A stretch of 29,377 nucleotides of DNA from a virus, in the IMG/VR virus record IMGVR_UViG_3300022822_000064, positions 1 through 29,377 of that record, one strand, 5' to 3'. Shown here in pieces: positions 23,998 through 29,377 of the stretch. Each line of letters begins with the position of its first letter. Within the stretch, counting starts at the first letter, position 1. The notes beneath the pieces were generated by a model, which saw nothing but the letters and a program-made list of their open reading frames with translations, searched no databases and was not told where the DNA came from. The position numbers and the translations under genes are program-made.

Positions 23998-24183
23998 ATG
24001 AAAAGAATTATTTATCAAACAAACGAAGGTGGCGTTGCCATCATTGTCCCCGCTGACTGTGGCTTAACCATCGAGCAGATTGCAGCCAAAGACGTACCCG
24101 CTGGTGTAGCCTACAGCATCGTGGACGTTGCAGACATTCCAACCGACAGAACTTTTAGAGGAGCGTGGTCATGGGAATCGTAA
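23998..24183 (+). CDS. Small conserved tail-region protein
   Basis: 61 residues from ATG 23998. The sequence K-R-I-I-Y-Q-T-N-E-G-G-V-A-I-I-V-P-A and D-V-P-A-G-V-A-Y-S-I-V-D, ending D-R-T-F-R-G-A-W, is a pattern I recognise from small proteins encoded after fibre tips in many phages; a tail-assembly or chaperone role is assumed but not shown. It overlaps the next gene by 13 bases. Confidence 0.6.
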   Translation: MKRIIYQTNEGGVAIIVPADCGLTIEQIAAKDVPAGVAYSIVDVADIPTDRTFRGAWSWES

Positions 24184-24404
24184 TTAACATCAGCAAAGCC
24201 AAAGACATTGCACATGATGTACGCCGTGCTGCTCGCTCAGTTGAGTTTGCTCCGCTGGACATTAAAGCCACTATTCCCTCAGAAGCTGTAGCAGCCGAAG
24301 AAGCTCGTGCTGTTGTTCGCACCAAGTATGACGACATGCAAACAGCCATTAACGCGGCAACTACAGCAGACGCAATTAAGGCAGCAATGCCACAGGGGGT
24401 TTAA
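24171..24404 (+). CDS. Putative tail fibre assembly chaperone-like protein
   Basis: 77 residues from ATG 24171. This start is chosen over GTG 24165 because GGAG at 24160-24163 sits 7 bases before the ATG. The product (I-V-I-N-I-S-K-A-K-D-I-A-H-D, then A-R-S-V-E-F-A-P-L-D) is helical, with a charged Ala-rich middle. It resembles small helical proteins encoded directly after fibre genes in other phages, some annotated as tail assembly chaperones. It ends in TAATG with the next start. The function is inferred from position and shape. Confidence 0.55.
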   Translation: MGIVINISKAKDIAHDVRRAARSVEFAPLDIKATIPSEAVAAEEARAVVRTKYDDMQTAINAATTADAIKAAMPQGV

Positions 24405-24451
24405 TGAGTAAAGTAGCGATAATCGGCAACGCCTCCTTGGGTTTTGTATGA
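24404..24451 (+). pseudogene. 5' remnant of a fibre-tip gene, cut off by the endonuclease insertion
   Basis: ATG 24404 (TAATG overlap with the previous gene) starts 11 codons, S-K-V-A-I-I-G-N-A-S, that look like the normal beginning of a small fibre gene. After 24436 the frame runs into unrelated sequence and stops at TGA 24449. The same nine bases, AACGCCTCC, end this remnant (24428-24436) and recur at 25235-25243, immediately before the fibre sequence G-T-G-I-F-T-V continues in the same frame. Joining 24436 to 25244 gives an uninterrupted gene. The remnant may still serve as a translation leader for the endonuclease, which starts in ATGA at 24448. Confidence 0.7.
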
Positions 24452-25243
24452 GCTTTGTTGTGTACTGGATACGCAAAGCATCCCATACGGACATTATGTC
24501 TCAGGGGTATGTCGGCGTGTCTGGTAATGTTCAGAAACGGTTTGCTGCGCATCGCAACATGGAGAATGGTACAAACGCTTACCTGCGCCACGCTATTCAA
24601 AAGCACGGCTGGGACAATATGGTTAAATCCGTGTTGCTGATGGCTGACAAAGAGTATTGCTTAGACATTGAGCGCAAACTGCGACCAGCAGACAAACTTG
24701 GCTGGAATCTAACAACAGGCGGTGGATACCCTCCAACTATGTCTGGGCCGCAACCGCATTTGCGCGGGAAGCCAGCTTGGAACAAAGGTAAGACTGGTGT
24801 GTTTTCCAAAGAAACATTGGAGCGCATGAGCAAAGTAAGGCTGGGCGTTTCTCCAGCCAATAAAGGCGTTCCCCTTTCCGCAGAAGCGCGCAAAAAGTTG
24901 TCAGAAGCGTTAAAAGGGCGTGTAAGCCCCAGAAAAGGCGTGAAGCTACCGCAAGAACTTGTTGACCGCGTCAGCGCTAAGAACCGTGGCCGTGTGCAGT
25001 CAGCGGAAGAACGAGCCATGCGCTCAAAAATGCTAAAGGGCATTCCAAAACCACTACGCTCTGAGCAACACAAGTTAAAATTGGGGGTATCTGCAAAGGG
25101 CAGACGCTGGTACAACAACGGTCAAAGCGTAACATTTTGTTTTGAAGGTGCGCAGCCTGACGGGTATGTTCTTGGTCGCAAGAGCAGAAAATTTTGCAAG
25201 GAGCAATAAATTGTCACTAATTTCATTATCCCCAAACGCCTCC
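24437..25243 (+). mobile_element. Homing-endonuclease insertion (about 807 bp)
   Basis: This segment comprises the GIY-YIG endonuclease gene plus short flanks, bounded by the nine-base direct repeat AACGCCTCC (24428-24436 and 25235-25243). Its removal restores an in-frame fibre-tip gene from the 11-codon remnant into the downstream protein. Exact edges are uncertain by the length of the repeat. The endonuclease gene fills almost the entire insert (24448-25209), leaving no space for an intron core. Confidence 0.65.
24448..25209 (+). CDS. GIY-YIG homing endonuclease with NUMOD3-type repeats
   Basis: 253 residues from ATG 24448. The catalytic domain covers residues 1-90: Y6-W-I (the 'GIY' strand), Y21-V-G ('YIG'), R31, E75 in L-D-I-E-R-K-L and N87 in G-W-N-L, the full set of active-site positions of the family. 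The middle (about 105-215) has repeated N-K-G-K/A-E-x-R-K-K-L/S-x-A-L-K-G-R elements, like NUMOD3 DNA-binding modules. The C-terminus W-Y-N-N-G is typical of such phage endonucleases. It should cut a fibre gene lacking the insertion and be copied into it by repair. It is freestanding rather than intron-encoded. The downstream gene's ribosome binding site lies within its last codons. Confidence 0.9.
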   Translation: MSFVVYWIRKASHTDIMSQGYVGVSGNVQKRFAAHRNMENGTNAYLRHAIQKHGWDNMVKSVLLMADKEYCLDIERKLRPADKLGWNLTTGGGYPPTMSGPQPHLRGKPAWNKGKTGVFSKETLERMSKVRLGVSPANKGVPLSAEARKKLSEALKGRVSPRKGVKLPQELVDRVSAKNRGRVQSAEERAMRSKMLKGIPKPLRSEQHKLKLGVSAKGRRWYNNGQSVTFCFEGAQPDGYVLGRKSRKFCKEQ

Positions 25244-25795
25244 GGCACAGGTATTTTTACAGTAGCCAGCCCAAACAGCAATGTTGACCGAGTGCTCACA
25301 TTGCCTGATGAGACGGGTACGGTAGATACGTTGCAACGAAGTGGTAATGTGTTGCAGGTGGTTAATTTCCAGACTGGTACTGTGGCTACTGGGACGACGG
25401 TAATTCCGCAGGACAACACCATACCTCAGATTACTGAGGGCGACCAGTATATGAGCTTGGCGATTACGCCTACGAGTGCATTAAATAAGTTACTCATACA
25501 AGTAGTAGCAATGCACGGAACACCTACAGACAATTCGTGGATTGTCAGTGCGCTTTTTGTGGGTTCGACTGCCAATGCTCTTGCATCCTGTGTTCAATAT
25601 GAATCGGGGATTGATGCGATAAGGGTTAACACGTTTTCACATTCTATGGTTGCTGGTGCGACAACTGAACTTACTTTCAGAGTTAGAAGTGGGCAGAATA
25701 CGGCGGGTACATTGACATTTAATGGATATGACTCAGCCGGTAAATATGGTGGTGTACTGGCCTCCTCAATAACAATCACGGAGTACACACCATGA
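25211..25795 (+). CDS. Tail fibre tip protein 2, re-started at TTG
   Basis: 194 residues from TTG 25211, preceded by AAGGAG at 25198-25203 with a 7-base gap. The frame is open further upstream to 25142, but that lies in the endonuclease gene. The first 11 residues come from within the insertion. From residue 12 the sequence (G-T-G-I-F-T-V-A-S-P-N-S-N, R-V-L-T-L-P-D-E-T-G-T-V) is the common N-terminal module of small fibre proteins. The C-terminal half (V-L-Q-V-V-N-F-Q-T-G-T-V-A-T-G-T-T-V, I-T-E-G-D-Q-Y-M, ending A-S-S-I-T-I-T-E-Y-T) is shared with the protein at 26070. Likely receptor-binding tip. It is coupled by ATGA to a chaperone-like gene. Confidence 0.78.
   Translation: MSLISLSPNASGTGIFTVASPNSNVDRVLTLPDETGTVDTLQRSGNVLQVVNFQTGTVATGTTVIPQDNTIPQITEGDQYMSLAITPTSALNKLLIQVVAMHGTPTDNSWIVSALFVGSTANALASCVQYESGIDAIRVNTFSHSMVAGATTELTFRVRSGQNTAGTLTFNGYDSAGKYGGVLASSITITEYTP
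25353..25398 (+). repeat. 46-bp near-identical direct repeat, copy 1 (fibre tip 2)
   Basis: This stretch, encoding L-Q-V-V-N-F-Q-T-G-T-V-A-T-G-T-T, is identical to 26233-26278 except for one base (A/G in the Thr/Ala codon). Similarity continues at lower level through the I-T-E-G-D-Q-Y-M coding part. It marks a recent duplication or recombination between the two tip genes. Confidence 0.9.
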
Positions 25796-26070
25796 CCTAC
25801 AAAGTAATCCGCAACGCTCAGGGTGAAGCTACCTGCTTCGGCCCAAACGAGGACTTTTACCAACCTCTTGTTAAGGACGGTGAAACTCTAAACATTGAAG
25901 CCGATGTCCCGCAACCTTCAGCAGCAACCCTCCAAAGCCAAGCTAACGCAAAAGCCCAAGCCTACCTAGCCTCAACAGACTGGATGGTGCTAAGGCAAGC
26001 GGACAGCGGCGAGGTTATGCCTAACAACATCAAAGACGCACGCGCTGCGGCTCGACTGGAGATTAAATAA
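25792..26070 (+). CDS. Putative tail fibre chaperone (DUF4376-like)
   Basis: 92 residues from ATG 25792 in ATGA overlap. Its Shine-Dalgarno (GGAG) lies inside the last codons of the preceding fibre gene. The product begins Y-K-V-I-R-N-A-Q-G-E-A and has the C-terminal Y-L-A-S-T-D-W-M-V-L-R-Q-A-D-S-G-E, followed by A-R-A-A-A-R. The 'T-D-W-x-x-x-R' element is characteristic of phage tail fibre assembly chaperones. Directly behind a fibre tip gene, it probably helps fold that tip. It joins the next gene by TAATG. Confidence 0.7.
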   Translation: MTYKVIRNAQGEATCFGPNEDFYQPLVKDGETLNIEADVPQPSAATLQSQANAKAQAYLASTDWMVLRQADSGEVMPNNIKDARAAARLEIK

Positions 26071-26672
26071 TGGCTGCATCATTAACTAGTACAGACTTAA
26101 CCTTAGATAACACTTCAGGCGCTAGCATACCCGGTACTCCATCGGCAGGGCAAACTGTAATCTATCCTAAAGATGATAAGTTGCTTTATTATAAGAATGA
26201 TGCTGGGCAGGAGTTGCCTCCGGGTAAAGTAATGCAGGTGGTTAATTTCCAGACTGGTGCTGTGGCTACTGGGACGACTGTTATGCCTAACGACGATACC
26301 ATCCCTCAGATTACTGAGGGTGACCAGTATATGACTCTTGCGATTACTCCGACTAACGCGAGCAATATATTGCAGGTCAATGTCACCGTGTTCGCAGCAG
26401 CAAGTGCGGCGAATAATATCGGTGTGGCCTTGTTTGAAGGTGTTACAGCTAATGCGCTTGCTGCAATCTATGAGCCTCCCAATTCGACAGATGGGGGTGT
26501 CGGTTTATCTTTTATGCACAGAGTAGTGGCTGGGGTTACGTCTGCGCTTACGTTTAGGGTGAGAATAGGAAACGGGATAGCCTCAACAGTTACATTTAAC
26601 GGACGGGTTGGTGGGAGAATCTTCGGCGGCGTAATGGCATCCTCAATCACAATCACGGAGTACACAGCATGA
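26070..26672 (+). CDS. Tail fibre tip protein 3
   Basis: 200 residues from ATG 26070. The N-terminus (L-T-S-T-D-L-T-L-D-N-T-S-G, A-G-Q-T-V-I-Y-P-K-D-D-K) differs from the tip at 25211. From residue 54 on it is homologous: M-Q-V-V-N-F-Q-T-G-A-V-A-T-G-T-T-V, I-T-E-G-D-Q-Y-M-T-L-A-I-T-P-T, and the ending A-S-S-I-T-I-T-E-Y-T. The middle (A-S-A-A-N-N-I-G-V-A-L-F-E-G) is divergent, as expected for the receptor-contacting part. The two genes are duplicates with exchanged N-terminal modules. Coupled by ATGA to its own chaperone-like gene. Confidence 0.78.
   Translation: MAASLTSTDLTLDNTSGASIPGTPSAGQTVIYPKDDKLLYYKNDAGQELPPGKVMQVVNFQTGAVATGTTVMPNDDTIPQITEGDQYMTLAITPTNASNILQVNVTVFAAASAANNIGVALFEGVTANALAAIYEPPNSTDGGVGLSFMHRVVAGVTSALTFRVRIGNGIASTVTFNGRVGGRIFGGVMASSITITEYTA
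26233..26278 (+). repeat. 46-bp near-identical direct repeat, copy 2 (fibre tip 3)
   Basis: Second copy of the repeat at 25353-25398, with 45 of 46 bases equal and the same reading frame. The 880-base distance equals one fibre-tip plus chaperone unit. Confidence 0.9.
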
Positions 26673-26971
26673 ACATAACATCCTCCATCCTCCATCTAAT
26701 CCCAGAAGCACAATTCATGTGTTGGGAGAATGACTACAATCGTATAACTTGGAACAACACCAACACTAAGCCTCTACCATCATTAGCAGACCTTGAACTT
26801 GCATGGGTGGCCGTACAAGCAAACATAGCCGCTAACAAATACCAAGAGTTACGTGCCTCAGCATATCCTCCAGTAGCTGACTACTTAGACGCAATAGTTA
26901 AAGGCGACACAGCACAAGCGCAAGCATACATTGATGAATGTCTGGCAGTAAAGGCTAAGTATCCTAAATGA
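26669..26971 (+). CDS. Putative tail fibre chaperone 2
   Basis: 100 residues from ATG 26669. It begins N-I-T-S-S-I-L-H-L-I-P-E-A-Q-F-M-C-W-E-N-D-Y, a start typical of phage fibre-assembly chaperones. It continues with L-A-D-L-E-L-A-W and the helical Y-Q-E-L-R-A-S-A-Y-P-P-V-A-D-Y-L-D-A-I-V-K-G-D. The pattern and the position after a fibre tip match the gene at 25792 in role though not closely in sequence. It ends in an ATGA overlap with a short leader frame. Confidence 0.7.
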   Translation: MNITSSILHLIPEAQFMCWENDYNRITWNNTNTKPLPSLADLELAWVAVQANIAANKYQELRASAYPPVADYLDAIVKGDTAQAQAYIDECLAVKAKYPK

Positions 26972-27009
26972 CAAAAAGCAACAAACCAACCCCGGCTGAT
27001 AAGGTGTAA
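26968..27009 (+). CDS. Possible 13-residue leader peptide before the lysis cassette
   Basis: ATG 26968 overlaps the previous stop in ATGA and reads 13 codons (T-K-S-N-K-P-T-P-A-D-K-V) to TAA 27007. The following gene starts three bases later in the same frame. It may be a coupling leader, or the N-terminus of the next protein cut off by a stop codon. Low certainty that it makes a functional peptide. Confidence 0.3.
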   Translation: MTKSNKPTPADKV

Positions 27010-27012
27010 CAA

Positions 27013-27204
27013 ATGGAACGCAACGTCGGGACAGCGCACAGCAGAATCGATGACTTAGAAAAAGAAGTCATTGCAATCAAGACAGAGGTGCGTATTCAGT
27101 TTAAGGATTTGTTTGGTCGGGTGAAGCGGCTGGAGACAATCCTATTGGCGGCCACTGGGACAATTATGGTTCTATTGCTGACAGTATTGTCGAAGATGGG
27201 TTAA
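27013..27204 (+). CDS. Small coiled-coil membrane protein (XhlA-like, lysis cassette)
   Basis: 63 residues from ATG 27013. Residues 8-40 are a charged coiled coil (I-D-D-L-E-K-E-V-I-A-I-K-T-E-V ... L-F-G-R-V-K-R-L-E). Residues 41-60 are one hydrophobic segment (I-L-L-A-A-T-G-T-I-M-V-L-L-L-T-V-L). This layout matches the haemolysin XhlA / small holin-partner type. As the first gene of the lysis group it may act as holin, anti-holin or membrane partner. The AAGG at 26999-27002 region could be its ribosome binding site. Confidence 0.65.
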   Translation: MERNVGTAHSRIDDLEKEVIAIKTEVRIQFKDLFGRVKRLETILLAATGTIMVLLLTVLSKMG

Positions 27205-27205
27205 C

Positions 27206-27652
27206 GTGTTAATTGAGCTTGCTGCCGCGAACGCCGCGTTTGCAGTTATCAAAGAGGCTGTGCAATCTGGCAACGACATCATGTCGGCTGGCCAAGCCGT
27301 GTTTAAATTTTTTGACAGCAAAACAGAGATAGCGGCCAAAGCCACAAAATCAGGTTCAGACTCAGAAGCCTTTTTCGCGCTTGAGACAATCAAGCAAAAT
27401 GAAAAGCAGCTTAGAGAGTTGATGATATATCAGGGGCGCGGGGGCCTGTGGGATGACTGGTTGGCGTTTCAGGTTGAGGCGCGTAAAAAGCGTGAGGCTG
27501 AGAGCCGTGCCATAGTGCTCAAAAAGCGCAAGCGCATTAAGGCGGTTAAAGATGTAATAACAGGCATTGCCGTGTTTCTGTTGGGTGTTACCGGCATCGG
27601 CGTTATTGTGCTACTCATCTGGGCGGTTGTAACTAAAGGCGGGCAACAATGA
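27206..27652 (+). CDS. Membrane protein of the lysis region, unknown function
   Basis: 148 residues from GTG 27206, one base after the previous stop. The opening L-I-E-L-A-A-A-N-A-A-F-A-V-I-K-E-A-V-Q and the I-Y-Q-G-R-G-G-L-W-D-D-W element are a conserved phage pattern I recognise without an assigned function. Residues 85-115 are very basic. Residues about 116-142 are a hydrophobic segment (I-T-G-I-A-V-F-L-L-G-V-T-G-I-G-V-I-V-L-L), giving a mostly cytoplasmic protein with a C-terminal anchor. The position before the holin suggests a lysis role such as anti-holin. Coupled to the next gene by ATGA. Confidence 0.65.
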   Translation: MLIELAAANAAFAVIKEAVQSGNDIMSAGQAVFKFFDSKTEIAAKATKSGSDSEAFFALETIKQNEKQLRELMIYQGRGGLWDDWLAFQVEARKKREAESRAIVLKKRKRIKAVKDVITGIAVFLLGVTGIGVIVLLIWAVVTKGGQQ

Positions 27653-28125
27653 ACGAATTATTGGGATTACTTAAAAATGCAGCACCTGCGATTGCTACTG
27701 CTCTTACTGGGCCTCTGGGCGGGTTGGCAGTCAGCGCGCTGGCTGCCAAATTCGGGGTTGCTGACGAGTTGGAGGCGGTCACTGCGGCAATTAAAGCTGA
27801 CCCAGCGGCTGCGCAAAAGATGCGCGAGTTGGAGCACGAAAAGTTCAAAGCGGTTTTAGCCGACCGAGCCGACGCACGAGCTATGCAGACAGCCGCGCTA
27901 AACCAAAGCGATGTGTTCTCTAAGCGGTTTGTGTACTACCTAGCGGCTTTCTGGTCTACCTTTGCCGTGGTGTATATCGCCTGCGTGACCTTCTTGGATA
28001 TACCGGAAGAAAACGTGCGGTTTGCTGACACAATACTGGGCTTCTTGCTAGGTACGGTCATAGCTACGATAATGAACTTTTTCTTAGGCGCAAGCGACAC
28101 CACCGGCAAGGAGCCATCCAAATGA
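27649..28125 (+). CDS. Holin, three-TM (GTA holin-like)
   Basis: 158 residues from ATG 27649. Hydrophobic segments lie at about 8-32 (A-P-A-I-A-T-A-L-T-G-P-L-G-G-L-A-V-S-A-L), 95-117 (Y-Y-L-A-A-F-W-S-T-F-A-V-V-Y-I-A) and 126-147 (T-I-L-G-F-L-L-G-T-V-I-A-T-I-M-N-F-F-L-G). The last segment with T-V-I-A-x-I-M-N-F-F-L-G is the signature of the 'holin of 3TMs' family of gene transfer agents and phages. Between segments 1 and 2 lies a charged helical loop. It should form the membrane lesion that lets the endolysin out. Coupled by ATGA to the endolysin gene. Confidence 0.85.
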   Translation: MNELLGLLKNAAPAIATALTGPLGGLAVSALAAKFGVADELEAVTAAIKADPAAAQKMRELEHEKFKAVLADRADARAMQTAALNQSDVFSKRFVYYLAAFWSTFAVVYIACVTFLDIPEENVRFADTILGFLLGTVIATIMNFFLGASDTTGKEPSK

Positions 28126-28574
28126 CATTTAAGTTATCACAACGCAGCATTGATCGACTGGACGGCGTACGTCCTGAGCTAAAGGCTGTGGTGCTGCGAG
28201 CCATTGAGATTACCAAGGTGGACTTTGGCGTGTCTGAAGGGTTGCGTAGCGAAGAAACACAGCGCAAGTATGTGGCCGCCGGCAAAAGCAAAACTATGAA
28301 GTCAAAGCATCTGGTTGGCGAGGCTGTAGACTTGGTTGCCTACGTCGATGGAAACGTTTCGTGGGAGCTTAATCTATACGACGACATTGCCGATGCCATG
28401 GCACAAGCTGCGCGTGAGGTGGGTATGCCAATGCGATGGGGTGCTGCGTGGAACGTGGCCGACATTTGCGAATGGGCAGACACCATGGAAGATGCAATGA
28501 ATCACTACATTGACACGCGCAGAAGTGAGAACCGCCGACCCTTTATCGACGGCCCTCATTTTGAAATGGCTTAG
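28122..28574 (+). CDS. M15-family endolysin (D-Ala/L-Ala-D-Glu peptidase)
   Basis: 150 residues from ATG 28122. The M15 zinc site is complete: S-K-H-L-V-G-E-A-V-D gives His63 and Asp70, and the C-terminal D-G-P-H-F-E gives catalytic-position Asp143 and ligand His146. The E-G-L-R-S-E-E-T-Q element at 39-47 is the usual substrate-side motif. Length fits single-domain endolysins. It has no signal peptide, so it depends on the holin. The enzyme should cleave peptide bonds in the peptidoglycan stem. Its last three bases overlap the stop of a convergent gene. Confidence 0.92.
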   Translation: MTFKLSQRSIDRLDGVRPELKAVVLRAIEITKVDFGVSEGLRSEETQRKYVAAGKSKTMKSKHLVGEAVDLVAYVDGNVSWELNLYDDIADAMAQAAREVGMPMRWGAAWNVADICEWADTMEDAMNHYIDTRRSENRRPFIDGPHFEMA

Positions 28575-28714
28575 TCGTTTAGCTCACGCGGCTCGACCAT
28601 AAACCAATCCCCAAAAGACATTGGCACCACCTTATAGTCTTGGCATTTGATGCAATATCTTTGATACTCTTCTTCAAGCAAGGTCCAGTCCATTTGCCAA
28701 TTAGTGGTGTCCAT
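28571..28714 (-). CDS. Small unknown protein beside the ERF gene
   Basis: 47 residues, ATG at 28714-28712 (complement), stop at 28573-28571. A good GAGG ribosome binding site lies about 6 bases before the ATG, inside the end of the ERF gene, and the start is one base after the ERF stop. Content: N-W-Q-M-D-W-T-L-L-E-E-E-Y, a C-I-K-C pair, and V-V-P-M-S-F-G-D-W-F-M-V-E-P. The C-x-x-C pair is a possible metal or disulphide site. No family recognised. The spacing and binding site make it a credible gene although short. Confidence 0.6.
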   Translation of the reverse strand: MDTTNWQMDWTLLEEEYQRYCIKCQDYKVVPMSFGDWFMVEPRELND

Positions 28715-28715
28715 A

Positions 28716-29375
28716 TTAAGCCTCTTTGGGTTCGGTGGTTAAAGCAAGTGAGACGTGGGTTTGTAACTCAAAGTCCAGTTTGCTAATTTGCTTTTCGTTG
28801 GCCTTGCCAATATCGGAAAGCTTTAGAATTTTATCCTCTTGCGACAATTTGCCGGACTCTTTGACTTTAGTACACAACCCCACTAGCTCGTTAACCCATT
28901 GGCCAGAATCCTTAAGGACGGCGTAGGTTCTATTGTTTGGCAGCATCAATGGTAAGCCCTGCACTGCTGGCTGCACATTGTCCAAAGCATTGCGTGGTTT
29001 GGCTTTTGAAGCAGCGTTGCCGTCGTCGTCCTCCGCTGCTATGCCACACGCCGCCATGATGCTGTAACGCCTAGCGTATGTCAGCGCGCTGCCGTATCCC
29101 TGCGGGTCTTGCTTTGCAGCGGGTACATGCAGCTTGCCACCGCGCAGGACCTCGCCACTTTCATGCATAAACACAGTCTCTACGGTCACTCCATCGAGGT
29201 CTGCTGATGTCTCTTGATAGACAGCAATGCCATTGTTTAGCAATGCATCATTGACTGCTTCGAGGCAGCCAGCAAGGTCAGCATACTTGCTTCTAAAGTG
29301 TGGATTGGTGCTGCTTTTTAAAGCAGGAGCAAACTCTTTTTTAGCAGCTACAAAAGCCGCGGCTATCTTGTTCAT
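28716..29375 (-). CDS. erf: ERF-family single-strand annealing protein
   Basis: 219 residues, ATG at 29375-29373 on the complement, two bases from the window edge. The N-terminal two thirds is the ERF fold: K-K-E-F-A-P-A-L-K-S-S-T-N-P-H-F-R-S-K-Y-A, split here as F-R-S-K-Y-A-D-L after N-P-H, then L-N-N-G-I-A-V-Y-Q-E, and G-Y-G-S-A-L-T-Y-A-R-R-Y-S-I-M-A near 92-107. The C-terminal third is charged and probably binds partners. ERF proteins anneal single-stranded DNA in recombination and circularisation of the phage genome. It is transcribed against the structural genes, so it belongs to a separate early transcript starting beyond the right edge. Confidence 0.92.
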   Translation of the reverse strand: MNKIAAAFVAAKKEFAPALKSSTNPHFRSKYADLAGCLEAVNDALLNNGIAVYQETSADLDGVTVETVFMHESGEVLRGGKLHVPAAKQDPQGYGSALTYARRYSIMAACGIAAEDDDGNAASKAKPRNALDNVQPAVQGLPLMLPNNRTYAVLKDSGQWVNELVGLCTKVKESGKLSQEDKILKLSDIGKANEKQISKLDFELQTHVSLALTTEPKEA

Positions 29376-29377
29376 TT

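Noticed and set aside
24437-25243. Group I intron carrying the endonuclease (TTGGGT at the left edge resembles a known intron splice-site context)
   Set aside because: The endonuclease gene fills nearly the whole insert, and the downstream gene has its own ribosome binding site and start. About 250 bases of catalytic RNA core would have no room, and splicing after TTGGGT would add unrelated codons.

Overview
The window is a 29.4-kb piece of a tailed, short-tailed (podovirus-type) bacteriophage genome. The morphology call rests on gene content and order on the plus strand: small and large terminase, a T7-type head-tail connector (portal), a Bbp19-like small protein, scaffold, major capsid, tail tubular A and B homologues, three large ejection-type internal virion proteins, tail fibres, holin and endolysin. 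No RNA polymerase, DNA polymerase, integrase or tRNA is visible, so assignment to an RNA-polymerase-carrying T7 group is not supported, and lytic versus temperate lifestyle cannot be decided. The winged-helix protein and the zinc-binding/terminal replication genes resemble, from memory, phages and prophages of freshwater beta-proteobacteria. That host guess is inference only.

Layout. (1) 1-2548, plus: a replication/early block of tightly overlapping genes. It holds the C-terminal end of a replication-type protein, several unknown small proteins, a secreted SleB-like cell wall hydrolase and a winged-helix replication/regulatory protein. (2) 2549-3159: a 611-base stretch without a convincing gene, carrying a perfect 14-bp palindrome, hairpins and a likely sigma70-type promoter at its right end. 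(3) 3160-9562, plus: a small basic phage protein, an SSB-like protein, terminase small and large subunits, an acetyltransferase-like protein, the portal, a Bbp19-like protein and the scaffold, closed by a strong intrinsic terminator. (4) 9622-22009: its own promoter, then capsid, a capsid-associated protein, a second terminator, tail adaptor, tail nozzle and the internal virion (ejection) proteins of 218, 566, 933 and 1087 residues. (5) 22022-26971: the receptor-binding region. It begins with a 500-residue fibre whose middle is 22 tandem decapeptides, followed by three small fibre-tip/chaperone-like units. A GIY-YIG homing endonuclease has been inserted into the 5' end of one tip gene. (6) 27013-28574: the lysis cassette, with a coiled-coil/TM protein, an unknown membrane protein, a three-TM holin and an M15-type endolysin. 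(7) 28571-29375, minus: a 47-residue unknown and an ERF-family single-strand annealing protein, convergent with the lysis cassette.

How it works together. Early genes prepare replication and recombination (winged-helix protein, SSB-like protein, ERF). The terminase pair loads DNA through the portal into capsids built on the scaffold. Tail adaptor and nozzle complete the short tail. The internal proteins are probably expelled to form the DNA conduit. Fibres and their chaperones determine host binding. Holin plus endolysin, possibly helped by the secreted SleB-type hydrolase, release progeny. Most gene junctions are ATGA or TAATG overlaps, indicating long transcription units and translational coupling.

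The most notable feature is the endonuclease insertion at 24437-25243. Removing it joins an 11-codon 5' remnant in frame to the downstream tip gene, which now starts at TTG behind a Shine-Dalgarno sequence located inside the endonuclease gene.
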